Shown piece after piece: positions 19,600 through 28,807 of a DNA stretch of 64,000 bases (the first letter of the stretch is position 1; every line of letters starts with the position of its first letter). Under the pieces are notes generated by a model. The model did no database searches, was not told the DNA's origin, and saw only the letters and a list, made by a program, of their open reading frames with translations. Origin of the DNA: an uncultured Clostridia bacterium (lineage in GTDB: Bacteria > Bacillota > Clostridia > RUG12999); NCBI GenBank assembly GCA_934792465.1, contig CAKVOK010000003.1:1-64000 (forward strand), read 5' to 3'. Position numbers and translations under genes: made by a program.

Positions 19600-21288
19600 T
19601 TAATCTTTAAAAAATATTTTTAATGTAACGCAGAAACCGCCGTTTGAACGTGAAAGATATACTCCGCTGTTTTCGGCATAAAGAAGCGACAGGCGGCGGT
19701 GAATATTCTTCAATGCGGTTATTTCGTCGCTTTCACCGTGTATATATTCGTTAAGCTCGGCAATTTTTTCATCGCTCAAAACAGTTCCGTTGTCGCTTAC
19801 GATTATGAATATTCCGTTTTCGGGATATTCAAAGGAAACGGAAAGCAGAGCGTGTTCCGTCATATTTTCGACGGAATAAGCGAAAGCGTTTTCCAAAAGA
19901 GGCTGTATTATAAGCCTGGGCACGTGAACATTCTCGTATTCGGGGCGCAGCGGTTCAAATGATGCCGTAACACGTGTTTTAAACCGCAGCTCCTGTATTG
20001 AAAGATAGTTTTGAGCATGAGTAATCTCTTCTGAAAGAGAAATTTCATCTGTTTCGTTATGATGAAGATATTCGAAATATTTCCCCAAATGGTCGGTAAA
20101 TATATCGAGTGTTTCGTAGTCGCCGAGTTTGAGCATACGCCGCTGCGTATAGAAACTGTTAAACAAGAAATGCGGATTAATCTGCGCCTGAAGCTGACGA
20201 AGCTCCGCAAGCTGTTTCAGCTGGGCATATTCATTCATTTTCTTTATGGCTATTTTCAGGCTGTCGAGCATTTGATTGTAATATGCAAATATATAGCTGA
20301 ATTCATCGTGTGCACTGTGATATATTTTGTGGTCAAGATTGCCCTTTTCGGCATCTTTGAAGGATTCGAGCATTGTATTGAGCGGTTTTGTTATCATATA
20401 TTTGCTTATGAAATAAAACGCTATTACGAACAAAATACATATGCCGATAAAGGTCATGTATATCGTGTTGTATATGAAAAATCTGTCCGTAACATATCTT
20501 TGCGGCACAAGCTTGTGAACCGAAAAGTTGTAAAGCTTCGAGGGCATGGTGTATGCATTGTAATGTTCGCCGTTTATGACGGGTTTGTCGGATTTCAATG
20601 CGAGAGCGGCTTTGGTGTTCGAAATAAAGGTACTTTCGTTGCACAAGACGACTTTTCCGCCGTCAAACGATATTGCGGAAATGGAATTTTCGTGGTCTGA
20701 CATACCGGAAATCTGATTTATAAGCTGCTTTGACGAAATCTTTGTTATAACGGTGATATAATGACCGTTTTTAACGTCTGCACGATTGTTCATTATCATG
20801 TATATGTTGTCTTTGAAAGTATAAAATATGCGGCTTTTCAGACGGTTTTTGCCGTACAGCTCCAGCACTGTGTCTATTTCATCGAAACTGAGTGCTGATT
20901 TGCAGAGAATGTCCGCAGTGCCGTCACGATCCAAAATAATATATGTTGAATCAATGTATGACGTAAAAAGTCTTGTATACATGAGTTTTTCCGAGATGTT
21001 GCTTTCACATTCGAGCTGTGTGTTCAGTGTGAGGCTATCTTTGTAATATGTAAGAAGCTTGATGTCGTTGTTGTCGAGAAAATCAGCTTGCAAATGGTTA
21101 ATACGCAGAAATTCGTTTTCGAGAATGGAAACAGCATTTTTTTGTTGGGTGTCGGTTTCGTTCGAGAGCTGCTGAAATGCGGAACTGCGGCTCGCACCGT
21201 AAAAAATCCCGAGAATACCGATTAAAACTATCATTGTAAAAATAAAGATTAATAATATTTTATCTCGAAGGTTGAGTTTGTACAGCAT
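19600..21288 (-). CDS. YesM-type sensor histidine kinase
   Basis: The protein is 562 residues from ATG 21288; GGAG lies 7 nt upstream, and the longer frame start at 21354 falls inside the -35 box. It has two membrane segments (about 10-32 and about 270-295) flanking a large extracellular sensor region. A HAMP-like linker, the His-kinase motif QINPHFLFNSFY (phosphoacceptor His) and the HATPase N-box QPLLENAFAY follow. This class senses extracellular sugars or binding proteins and phosphorylates the adjacent YesN-type regulator. The signal is unknown. Confidence 0.92.
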   Translation of the reverse strand: MLYKLNLRDKILLIFIFTMIVLIGILGIFYGASRSSAFQQLSNETDTQQKNAVSILENEFLRINHLQADFLDNNDIKLLTYYKDSLTLNTQLECESNISEKLMYTRLFTSYIDSTYIILDRDGTADILCKSALSFDEIDTVLELYGKNRLKSRIFYTFKDNIYMIMNNRADVKNGHYITVITKISSKQLINQISGMSDHENSISAISFDGGKVVLCNESTFISNTKAALALKSDKPVINGEHYNAYTMPSKLYNFSVHKLVPQRYVTDRFFIYNTIYMTFIGICILFVIAFYFISKYMITKPLNTMLESFKDAEKGNLDHKIYHSAHDEFSYIFAYYNQMLDSLKIAIKKMNEYAQLKQLAELRQLQAQINPHFLFNSFYTQRRMLKLGDYETLDIFTDHLGKYFEYLHHNETDEISLSEEITHAQNYLSIQELRFKTRVTASFEPLRPEYENVHVPRLIIQPLLENAFAYSVENMTEHALLSVSFEYPENGIFIIVSDNGTVLSDEKIAELNEYIHGESDEITALKNIHRRLSLLYAENSGVYLSRSNGGFCVTLKIFFKD

Positions 21289-21325
21289 AGAAAATCTCCG
21301 TTTCGCTTGTATATTCCATAAAATA

Positions 21326-21354
21326 AGTATATCACATAACGAGCGGATTTTCAA
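21326..21354 (-). promoter_or_regulatory. Promoter of the kinase-regulator operon
   Basis: On the minus strand TTGAAA (21354-21349), a 17-bp spacer and TATACT (21331-21326) are followed by a leader of about 30 nt to ATG 21288. The direct-repeat operator at 21359-21392 begins 4 nt upstream of this -35 box too. Confidence 0.7.
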
Positions 21355-21358
21355 GGCT

Positions 21359-21392
21359 ATGTTAAAAATTTAATAATAAATGTAAAAATGTT
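21359..21392 (+). promoter_or_regulatory. Direct-repeat operator between divergent promoters (probable YesN/AraC site)
   Basis: ATGTTAAAAATTT (21359-21371) and ATGTAAAAATGTT (21380-21392) are spaced by 21 bp and fit ATGTNAAAAANTT, with one mismatch in the second. The pair before operon 1 (183-216) fits the same pattern exactly. The second copy ends 4 nt before the + strand -35 at 21397, the same geometry as in operon 1. Direct experimental support is lacking. Confidence 0.55.
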
Positions 21393-21396
21393 TATC

Positions 21397-21425
21397 TTTA
21401 ATTTGAATTATTAAAATGATAAAAT
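21397..21425 (+). promoter_or_regulatory. Promoter of operon 2 (weak, probably activated)
   Basis: TTTAAT (21397-21402), 17-bp spacer, TAAAAT (21420-21425). The boxes are poor, as expected for an activator-dependent promoter. The position is supported by the operator geometry shared with operon 1. Confidence 0.5.
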
Positions 21426-21471
21426 GAATGTGCGTGAAAGCGTGTAGATTTTATATAGGAGGATGGAGAAA

Positions 21472-23034
21472 ATGAAAAAGGCAATCAGTATATTTTGTGC
21501 TGCGGCAATGCTCATTATGAGTGTAAATGCTGCGGTAACGGAGGAGAGCGTCAGCGGATATGAAACGGTGAAATCCATGAGTGATGAATTTGACAAAGGG
21601 AGCATATCCGAATGGTCTTGGGTGAATGATGCGCTGAAAAGTTATAACCTGAAAGACGGCGAAATTGAAATCAATTCTTATGTACCGGGGGCAAACAGCA
21701 GTGAAAATATTCTTGTTACAAATGCCGGAGTTGCGGGAGATTTTATATCCATAATTAAATTTAAGCCGAATGCACTGACGGCAGATAATCAGGAAGCGGG
21801 TATTTATATCTGGAACAATTGGAACGAAAAGCAGAATTTTGCGGCTGTGGGAAAGGGAAACGGATACATGATAATAAATCATGACGGAAATTCGGAATCT
21901 TGGCCGCAGGCAGTAACGGACGCAGAGGGCAATATATGGTTTAAGGTCGAAAGAAAAGGTGATTACGCAACATTTTCTTACAGTGGAAACGGCAAGGATT
22001 ATACAAAAAAATTTACCAAACAGATAACATGGAATACAGTGAAAATCGGCATATACGCATGCTATACCGAAAGAGGGGCGGGATTGTATCCGACGAGTGC
22101 AGATGATGAGAGGAATTTTACGGCGTCGTTCGATTATGTCAAGACATATACGCCGATACAAACGCAGATTGATGGATTCGGATATGATGCGGAACGGAGC
22201 GATGAGTTTGACGGCGATGCTTCAAAATGGAATCCGGTAAATGCAAATTTGTGCAATTACAGTGTCGGCAGCGGCAGTATGAATATAAATGCATATGTGC
22301 CGGGAGCAAACAGCAGCGAAAATATGTTTTACGGCAAAACAGCGGTGAACGAAGATTTTATTTACGTATGTAAGATAAAGCCGAATATAGGTTCGGCAAA
22401 TTCGCAGCAGGCAGGCATAATGATTTGGCAGGATTGGAACAGCAAGCAGCAATTTTTCTGTGAAAGTAAGGGAAGTAATTATATTATAGTACATAACACG
22501 GAGAATGATTCCGGATATCCGCAGATTGTTCCGAGCGGTGACGGATATGTGTATTTCAAGGTAAAGCGTATCGGAAATGATTATACTTTTTCGTACAGCA
22601 GTGACGGAGTAAATTATACGGATAAATATACAAGAACATTGAATTACGAAAATGTTAAGGTGGGATTTTTCGCATGCTTTGCGGACATGGGAAATTATCC
22701 TTCGGGAGAAACTGACGAAAACAACTTTATTGCAAATGTTGAATATGCACGTGTGTTTACAAAAAGTGCCGCTAAAAACGTTATAAGCATAACAACGGAA
22801 AATGACGAGGGAGTTGCCGCCGCAAAGCTTAATATTCAGGCAGCGCAGAATGTTGACGGCTTGCTTATTGCTGCGGCATATAAGGACGGCAAACTCGAAG
22901 CGATTGAGAAAACCGATGTAAGCATAAAGGCGGGGGAGGCAGATGAATTTATATGCGAATTATACGGTGTGCCGGGCTGCACGGTGAAAGCTTTTTTTGT
23001 GAATGATTTGGAAACGTTTATGCCGATAAAGTGA
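21472..23034 (+). CDS. Secreted protein with two tandem ConA-like domains
   Basis: The protein is 520 residues from ATG 21472, placed 9 nt after AGGAGG; the ATG at 21463 touches that site and is rejected. After a signal peptide (1-20) come two homologous ConA/GH43-C2-like domains (about 30-220 and 228-425), each with DEF near the start and the shared motif YVPGANSSEN. The giant protein of operon 1 carries the same domain once, including GKGNNYIIVNHDG versus GKGNGYMIINHDG. A short C-terminal Ig-like part follows. There is no catalytic domain or anchor, so it is a likely soluble or loosely held carbohydrate-binding protein. It opens the operon that continues with GH130 and GH106-like genes. Confidence 0.75.
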   Translation: MKKAISIFCAAAMLIMSVNAAVTEESVSGYETVKSMSDEFDKGSISEWSWVNDALKSYNLKDGEIEINSYVPGANSSENILVTNAGVAGDFISIIKFKPNALTADNQEAGIYIWNNWNEKQNFAAVGKGNGYMIINHDGNSESWPQAVTDAEGNIWFKVERKGDYATFSYSGNGKDYTKKFTKQITWNTVKIGIYACYTERGAGLYPTSADDERNFTASFDYVKTYTPIQTQIDGFGYDAERSDEFDGDASKWNPVNANLCNYSVGSGSMNINAYVPGANSSENMFYGKTAVNEDFIYVCKIKPNIGSANSQQAGIMIWQDWNSKQQFFCESKGSNYIIVHNTENDSGYPQIVPSGDGYVYFKVKRIGNDYTFSYSSDGVNYTDKYTRTLNYENVKVGFFACFADMGNYPSGETDENNFIANVEYARVFTKSAAKNVISITTENDEGVAAAKLNIQAAQNVDGLLIAAAYKDGKLEAIEKTDVSIKAGEADEFICELYGVPGCTVKAFFVNDLETFMPIK

Positions 23035-23047
23035 AAGGGAAAAAGGA

Positions 23048-23959
23048 ATGGGAATACTTAAAAAATATGAAAACAATCCGGTTATGTCGCCGGATAAAAT
23101 GCCGAAAGATGTGCTGTATACGTTCAATCCCGGGGCGATATGCCATAACGGGCAATACATACTCATGATGGACGTGACGGGAACCGATGATATACATAGG
23201 CTGTGGATTGCAAGAAGTGCGGACGGGTACAATTTTGTACCCGACGGCGCACCGGTTCGGATGCCACCGCCCGATCCGTTTCATCCTGAGATGAATACGT
23301 ATGACCCTCGTATAACGAAAATCGGCGATGAATATATTATTCTTTATGCAAGCGATTTGCTTCAGAATGATGCAAGGATAGGAATACTGAAAACAAGGGA
23401 TTTTGAAAAATTCGAGCGCATATGCACGGGCAGCGAACTCGGAAACAGAAACGGTGCACTGTTCCCGGAAAAATATAAAAATCTATATTTCAGGCTTGAC
23501 AGACCGTTCGGAAACGAGCTTGAGCCGTGCAGTATGTGGATGAGCTTCTCGCCGGACCTTTGTTATTGGGGTAATGCAAGACCGGTCATGTACAAGGGAA
23601 AGCCTTTCACGGACGGATTTAAAATGGGTGCGGGTGCGGTGCCTGTAAAGACGGATGCCGGCTGGCTTGAAATATATCATACGGTATCAACGACGTGCAA
23701 CGGTTTTATTTACAGGCTTAAAGCGTGTATTCTGGATACTGACGAGCCATGGAATATATTGGGCTATACAAAGGATTTTATACTGTGGCCGGAGCATGAT
23801 TACGAGATGAAGGGCAGGGTGTCGAATGTTGTATTCACTTGCAATGCACTCGCTGACGAAAACGGAAGAATAAAGATATATTACGGAGCGGCAGATACAA
23901 ATATCGGACTTGCCGAAGGAAATGTAGATGATATAGTAAGAGCCTGCATGGAAAGTTAA
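23048..23959 (+). CDS. GH130 family beta-mannoside phosphorylase
   Basis: The protein has 303 residues, the usual length, and no signal peptide, so it is cytoplasmic. Family marks in order: NTYDPRITKIGDEYI near 78 with the GH130 acid Asp, NGALFPE and FRLDRP near 140-155, KMGAGAVPVKTDAGWLEIYH near 195-215, VSNVVFTC, and IYYGAADTNIGLAEG at the end. GH130 enzymes phosphorolyse or hydrolyse beta-1,4- or beta-1,2-linked mannosides to give mannose 1-phosphate. The exact substrate is unassigned. AAAGGG lies 8 nt before ATG 23048. The gene is followed 29 nt later by the GH106-like gene. Confidence 0.9.
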   Translation: MGILKKYENNPVMSPDKMPKDVLYTFNPGAICHNGQYILMMDVTGTDDIHRLWIARSADGYNFVPDGAPVRMPPPDPFHPEMNTYDPRITKIGDEYIILYASDLLQNDARIGILKTRDFEKFERICTGSELGNRNGALFPEKYKNLYFRLDRPFGNELEPCSMWMSFSPDLCYWGNARPVMYKGKPFTDGFKMGAGAVPVKTDAGWLEIYHTVSTTCNGFIYRLKACILDTDEPWNILGYTKDFILWPEHDYEMKGRVSNVVFTCNALADENGRIKIYYGAADTNIGLAEGNVDDIVRACMES

Positions 23960-23988
23960 ACGCACCGCCGGGCGGAATGGAGATTATT

Positions 23989-26697
23989 ATGATTATAGAT
24001 GAAGAAAAAGCCTTTTTGGATAAAGCCCCGAAAGCGGAAATTTTCAAAAACGGGACGTCGTATTTTTCGCCGAATTTTCTTCACGGTATGCAGATGAAGA
24101 AAGAAAAATTTGAAGAATATGCGGAGTATATAAAGAATGAAAAAGGCGAAACGGGTATAACCGTCGAACCGGATTGGAACCGTTGGGACGACCCGCATCT
24201 TTTTGATGATACGGACGAATATTTTAATGTCTGCCGTGATACTTTTGAAATTTTACGTAAAAAAGGTATGTATACATGGATATATGATGAGCCGGGATAT
24301 CCGTCCGGGGGATTCGGAATATGCGTTATGGAGGAAAACAGCGGACTTATACAAACCGGAATTGAAATGAAAGCTGTATCTCCCGGTGATGCAGTATCGG
24401 ATATGAAAGTGTTTGCGGTTGACAGTGAGAAGTTCAAAGCAATAGGAAATGAAGAAAAATGTAACGGGAAAATGTACGGTTTCAGAGTTGTTCCGCTTAT
24501 TAAAGGAACAATAAGCCATATAAGCCGCAGACACCGCCTGCCGGACGAACGCTTTAATGAACAGATTTTATACGGATATCCGAATTTACTTGATAAACGT
24601 GCTGCGGAACTTTTTATAAAAAAGGCATATGAACCGTATAAAAAACATCTGGGGGAATATTTGGGCAAGGAAGTCAAAGCGATTTTTACGGATGAACCCA
24701 TAATACCGTTCAGACATTATTATGCGCCGGAAACAGCTCCTGCGCTGCCGTGGTGTGAAAATTTCGATGGCTTGTATAAAGATATGTATGGTGAGGATAT
24801 TTCGGAGAAGCTGCCGCAGCTATTTTTGAATATCGGAGATTACAAGGTAACAAGGTGGAAATATTGGCGGCTGGTATCGCAGCTGTTCGCCGAAAATTTT
24901 GTGAGAACGGCGGCACAATGGTGCAGAGAAACCGGTATGTATTTTACCGGGCATTTTTTGCATGAGGAGATACTTGCGACGCAGGTGCTTTGTTCGGGCA
25001 GTTTGCTTAAAGCCTCAAAGGAGATGACTATGCCCGGCAGCGACAATCTGTCTATGGGTTTTGCCGGGAGAGGCGTGGGTATAAGACTTTCGACGGTCGG
25101 AGGCTGCTCGCATTGCGGAGAAGTTTTGCCGAAAATAATAAGCTCTGCGGCACATCTGACGGGAAAGGCGAGAACGGCAAGCGAAAGTCATGGCTGGAGT
25201 CAGCCGTCGTCGGGTACTTCATACAGCGGATATATAGGAACAGCGAATTGGCAAATGTCGCTCGGTATAAATACCTTGCCGTATTATACTATGGATTTCA
25301 GGGGTGCAACGGACGAACAGCGAAAAAAATATCATGAGTATATATCAAGAATATCGTATATGACAAGCGGAGGAAAGCATATAACTTCTACGGCGGTTTT
25401 ATATCCGATAGCCGGAGTATGGGCAAACATAACACCATGTGATGAGGATTTGCCGTCGCTTGCGGGACTCGGTCCTCTCGAAAGGGAACATTGGCATTAT
25501 TGCAGAAATGAGAAAATAAACACATTGCAGAATATTTTTGACGACACCTGTAAAAATCTGCTAAGTCTTAAGAATGATTTTGATTATGTCGAAGAAGAGG
25601 ACGTAGAAAGCAGTATATTTGAGAATAAATGCATGAATATAGGCGGAAGAAAATATTCGTCTGTGTTGGTTTGCGGCTGTGATTTCATATCGGGCAATGC
25701 TTTGAGAAAGCTTGAAGAAGCGGCGGCAAACGGTTTCAGGGTTATCGTGGGCGGCATAAAGCCGACGGCAAGTGATGACGAGGCGCAGCTGAAGAACTTT
25801 TTGAACAATGACAAAATAAGGTTTGTCGAAAACGTTGAAGAAGCTTGCGGTTATATAGCCGAGAACAGTGATAATATACGGCTTTCACCGCATAAAAACG
25901 ATATCTATGCAATTCATATAAAAAAAGAAAAAGCGGATATTTATTTTATAAGTAATCATTCGTACAGCGATTGGGAGGGAACGGTTTATTTCCCATCGGC
26001 GGAAAACCCTTGCCTTTGGGATGCACGAAGCGGAAAAATATATCAATTGTTCGGCGAAATATGTGAGGACGGATGCAAAATCAAGCTGAAACTGAGAGGC
26101 TGTACGGCAAAAACGGTTGTATTCGGTTCAGATGAGAAAACCGAGGATGCGGAATATAAAGAATATATTTATCCGATTGCACAGACAGGAGAACAGCTCG
26201 CATATGAATTTGACAGGATAACAAGGGAAAAATATTTCGGCGATACTAAGCCGAAGCTTGAATTATGCAAGAATCTTTCGTTCGGACTTCATGCGCCTTA
26301 CGGCGGAATGTCGCTTTGCGGAGATACCCTGAATATAGAATCGGCATACCGTCCCGGAGAAGCTATTGAAGGCATGAAATGGAGCGGAAAGTTAGAACCG
26401 GGAGTTTATAGGGTAAGCATGGATGCGGAATGCGGAAACATAACCGGATGGGGAATTATGCCCAGACATTTTGATGAAAACGGAGATGAAATTATTGAAA
26501 GCGGATTTAACGAAAGCTGGCGGCAGGAACTGAGCATAAACAGAAGCCATGAAAAAGCAAATTTTTCTCTGTATTTTGAAGTGCCTGCCGGTGCGGAAGA
26601 AACGCATGTGATGGTATGCCCGGCGTGCAAGGAAATGTTTTTGAAATCGGCATTTATGAAGATTACCGAACCAAAACTTGAGAGGGCAGATATATAA
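23989..26697 (+). CDS. GH106-like glycoside hydrolase (alpha-L-rhamnosidase-like), cytoplasmic
   Basis: The protein is 902 residues from ATG 23989; GGAG (23979-23982) lies 6 nt before it, while the ATG at 23977 has no such site. The motif WIYDEPGYPSGGFG near residue 97 matches the GH106 hallmark W-x-Y-D-E-x-G-W/Y-P-S-G. Further landmarks are KAIFTDEP near 230 (a probable catalytic acid), SESHGWSQPSSGTSYSGY near 395, and a barrel followed by beta domains. GH106 enzymes remove alpha-L-rhamnose, for example from rhamnogalacturonan. There is no signal peptide, so it would act on imported oligosaccharides. Pairing with a GH130 mannoside enzyme suggests a mixed glycan rather than plain pectin. Specificity is uncertain. 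Confidence 0.75.
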   Translation: MIIDEEKAFLDKAPKAEIFKNGTSYFSPNFLHGMQMKKEKFEEYAEYIKNEKGETGITVEPDWNRWDDPHLFDDTDEYFNVCRDTFEILRKKGMYTWIYDEPGYPSGGFGICVMEENSGLIQTGIEMKAVSPGDAVSDMKVFAVDSEKFKAIGNEEKCNGKMYGFRVVPLIKGTISHISRRHRLPDERFNEQILYGYPNLLDKRAAELFIKKAYEPYKKHLGEYLGKEVKAIFTDEPIIPFRHYYAPETAPALPWCENFDGLYKDMYGEDISEKLPQLFLNIGDYKVTRWKYWRLVSQLFAENFVRTAAQWCRETGMYFTGHFLHEEILATQVLCSGSLLKASKEMTMPGSDNLSMGFAGRGVGIRLSTVGGCSHCGEVLPKIISSAAHLTGKARTASESHGWSQPSSGTSYSGYIGTANWQMSLGINTLPYYTMDFRGATDEQRKKYHEYISRISYMTSGGKHITSTAVLYPIAGVWANITPCDEDLPSLAGLGPLEREHWHYCRNEKINTLQNIFDDTCKNLLSLKNDFDYVEEEDVESSIFENKCMNIGGRKYSSVLVCGCDFISGNALRKLEEAAANGFRVIVGGIKPTASDDEAQLKNFLNNDKIRFVENVEEACGYIAENSDNIRLSPHKNDIYAIHIKKEKADIYFISNHSYSDWEGTVYFPSAENPCLWDARSGKIYQLFGEICEDGCKIKLKLRGCTAKTVVFGSDEKTEDAEYKEYIYPIAQTGEQLAYEFDRITREKYFGDTKPKLELCKNLSFGLHAPYGGMSLCGDTLNIESAYRPGEAIEGMKWSGKLEPGVYRVSMDAECGNITGWGIMPRHFDENGDEIIESGFNESWRQELSINRSHEKANFSLYFEVPAGAEETHVMVCPACKEMFLKSAFMKITEPKLERADI

Positions 26698-26893
26698 TGC
26701 GACTGCGCATACGGGCATTTGCGGTGTGTGTTGTACGCCGTTGCGGACGAGATACACCGGGAGTTTTTTGTTGACGGCAGGGCTTTTGAATTTATAGACC
26801 TCGCAAAGGATTGGAGCGGAAACTTAGTCGGCATACTGCTGAGTGGCGGAATAAATAAGATTGTGATACATATGAGAACGCTGAATTGTGACG
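26698..26893 (+). other. Gap after operon 2 with an unsupported short reading frame
   Basis: A 61-residue frame (26719-26904) opens here with no ribosome site and no domain I recognise. A remnant of a longer gene is possible (ends INKIVIHMRTLN). I do not call it a gene. Between 27099 and 27287 I see nothing definite. Confidence 0.3.
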
Positions 26894-26931
26894 CACAAAA
26901 TTAATGTATTTTTACATAAATTAATTTTGTG
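26894..26931 (+). terminator. Stem-loop after operon 2, possible terminator
   Basis: A perfect 12-bp AT-rich inverted repeat (CACAAAATTAAT at 26894-26905 and its complement at 26920-26931) contains a smaller ATGTA/TACAT stem. There is no clear T-run, so the terminator role is uncertain. Confidence 0.4.
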
Positions 26932-26948
26932 AAAACCTTTAAATTCCG

Positions 26949-27098
26949 CTTAATCATTGCCTTTAGACCCATTTGTTTGAATCAGTAGCTTCGGCGGAGC
27001 ATTAAATCATCTGCAAAGTACAATCAAGTGCAGGAAAAACGAAAAATAATTTGAAAAAGGTACGGATAATTTTGTGAAAACGAAGTTGTCCGTACCTT
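26949..27098 (+). repeat. Dispersed 150-bp repeat, copy A
   Basis: It aligns without gaps to 58263-58412, with about 12 mismatches by eye. Conserved stems are GCTTC-GGC-GGAGC, CTGCA/TGCAG and the 3' terminal AGGTACGGA/TCCGTACCT. It has no coding potential. It is either a small structured RNA with its own terminator or a miniature mobile element. It lies about 190 bp upstream of the regulator promoter at 27288. Confidence 0.75.
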
Positions 27099-27287
27099 GT
27101 TTAAGATAAATTGTCTTGTGAACTCTGTTTTTGAGAATTGTTTTTAGAGTGCCGTTAAATTCAACAAGTATCAGGAACTTATATAATGGGATTATGAAAG
27201 GATTAAAAAACGTTGATCCTACGGCTGAAAATTATAGTATAAGCGTGATTGGTTATATCATTTGAAATTTTGTTGCAGTTAAAATGC

Positions 27288-27316
27288 TTGACAGTTGAAT
27301 AAATATGTGGTATAGT
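27288..27316 (+). promoter_or_regulatory. Strong sigma-A promoter of the second regulator-kinase pair
   Basis: TTGACA (27288-27293), 17-bp spacer, TATAGT (27311-27316). The in-frame ATG at 27305 lies inside the promoter and cannot be the start, which supports GTG 27362. Confidence 0.85.
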
Positions 27317-27361
27317 ATACTTAATGCCCGTAACGGGTACAAGACTTTGGGGGTGGGTGCG

Positions 27362-28804
27362 GTGTATAAGACCGTTGTGGTAGATGACGAGAAAATCGCA
27401 AGAGAAGTTGTTATAAAATTTATTTTGTCACTTAATCTTAATTTTGAAATCACGGGCGGTTTTGCCAACGGCGCAGACGCTCTCGAATATATCAAATCAA
27501 ACGACGTGGACGTTGTTATTACGGATATAAAGATGCCGAAAATGTCCGGTATGGAGTTGTGTAAAAATATATGCAAGCTTAAGCCGAAATGCAAGATTGT
27601 TATATTGAGCGGATACGGAGAATTTACATATGCACGGCAGGCGATAGAATATAATGTGTTTAATTATATATTGAAGCCTGTTGACCCGGACGAGCTTGCG
27701 GACGTCCTTACACGGCTGGAAGAAACGCTTGACGAAGAGGGCATTGCGGAGGAAAGCGAGAATACAGGAGTTTTACTTGAACAGGAGGAATTTCTTCTGG
27801 AACTTATTTACGGAATTAATTTTGATATTAATGAAGTAAAAAACAGGATGAAAGACTTGAAATTCCCGTTTGATGCGGAAAATTCGGAGGGAAAGCTCGT
27901 TAAGATTACAATAAACGATTACGAAAAATTCATAAACGACAGGTGGACCTACGGCAAGGATAAGCTGCCGGTGGCGATAGGCAATATATTGAAGAAAGAA
28001 ATGCCGGAATCCTATGTATATCCCATAGTACGGCACAACGACAATATTATTTTTGCGGTTATAGGAAACGGGGTAAATTCGGAAGAGATAAGAAAAATGG
28101 CAAATGATTTGCTTTCGCTCGATATGAATGTGGAAACGGTGCTTTCGTTTGACAATATAGCGAATGCTCATAAAAATATGTCGCTTATAAAGAATATAGA
28201 TAATGAATTTGAAATGATAGCTTCGTATATGAACACGGGCAACGGAAATACGGCGAATATAATGCTGCGCCGTCTGGCAGCGATATGCCTGAATGCCGGC
28301 GAATACAGCTTTCGGCGCTACCTCGGAAAGCTTTCCGAGATATTGGATTGCGGAGAAGAACCCGAAAAAATATATGAGGAAATTAAAAACGAATACGACT
28401 TGACGGACGAAAAATCAACGGAGGATTTTATCGGCACATTGATTAAGAGAGCGGAAAGCGGAAGAAAAAAGGGCGATGAAGCGCTGATAAACAAAATCCT
28501 TAAATTTATCGACAATAATTATATGAACGATATTTCCCGCGACGACGCCGCACAGCACGTATATCTGAATGCTACGTATTTCAGCAGATATTTCAGCGCA
28601 AAAACGGGGATAAGCTTTTCCGATTATCTGCTTGATTTGCGCATGAAAAAGGCAATGGAGCTTTTGGAGAAAAACGATAAGATATATAAGATAGGCGAGA
28701 GTGTCGGATATAAGAATAACAGGAATTTTTTAAGGACATTCAAAAAATACACGGGATATACGCCGTCCGAATACAGGTTGTATGTTCTGAAAAAAGAGGA
28801 ATAA
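27362..28804 (+). CDS. YesN-type response regulator, AraC-family output (second)
   Basis: The protein is 480 residues from GTG 27362, with GGGGG about 8 nt upstream and the promoter at 27288-27316. The receiver is 1-120 with D8-D9, phosphoacceptor D55 (ITDIKMPK) and the normal Lys-Pro at 105-106 (YILKPVD). The linker region is about 130-370. The C-terminal AraC helix-turn-helix domain contains HVYLNATYFSRYFSAKTG and ends YTGYTPSEYRLYVLKKEE. The gene precedes its kinase by 3 nt. The probable target is the large operon beginning at 30666; this rests on position. Confidence 0.92.
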   Translation: MYKTVVVDDEKIAREVVIKFILSLNLNFEITGGFANGADALEYIKSNDVDVVITDIKMPKMSGMELCKNICKLKPKCKIVILSGYGEFTYARQAIEYNVFNYILKPVDPDELADVLTRLEETLDEEGIAEESENTGVLLEQEEFLLELIYGINFDINEVKNRMKDLKFPFDAENSEGKLVKITINDYEKFINDRWTYGKDKLPVAIGNILKKEMPESYVYPIVRHNDNIIFAVIGNGVNSEEIRKMANDLLSLDMNVETVLSFDNIANAHKNMSLIKNIDNEFEMIASYMNTGNGNTANIMLRRLAAICLNAGEYSFRRYLGKLSEILDCGEEPEKIYEEIKNEYDLTDEKSTEDFIGTLIKRAESGRKKGDEALINKILKFIDNNYMNDISRDDAAQHVYLNATYFSRYFSAKTGISFSDYLLDLRMKKAMELLEKNDKIYKIGESVGYKNNRNFLRTFKKYTGYTPSEYRLYVLKKEE

Positions 28805-28807
28805 CGA

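Noticed and set aside
26719..26904. 61-residue reading frame after the GH106-like gene
   Set aside because: No ribosome site and no family; mentioned only as a possible remnant.
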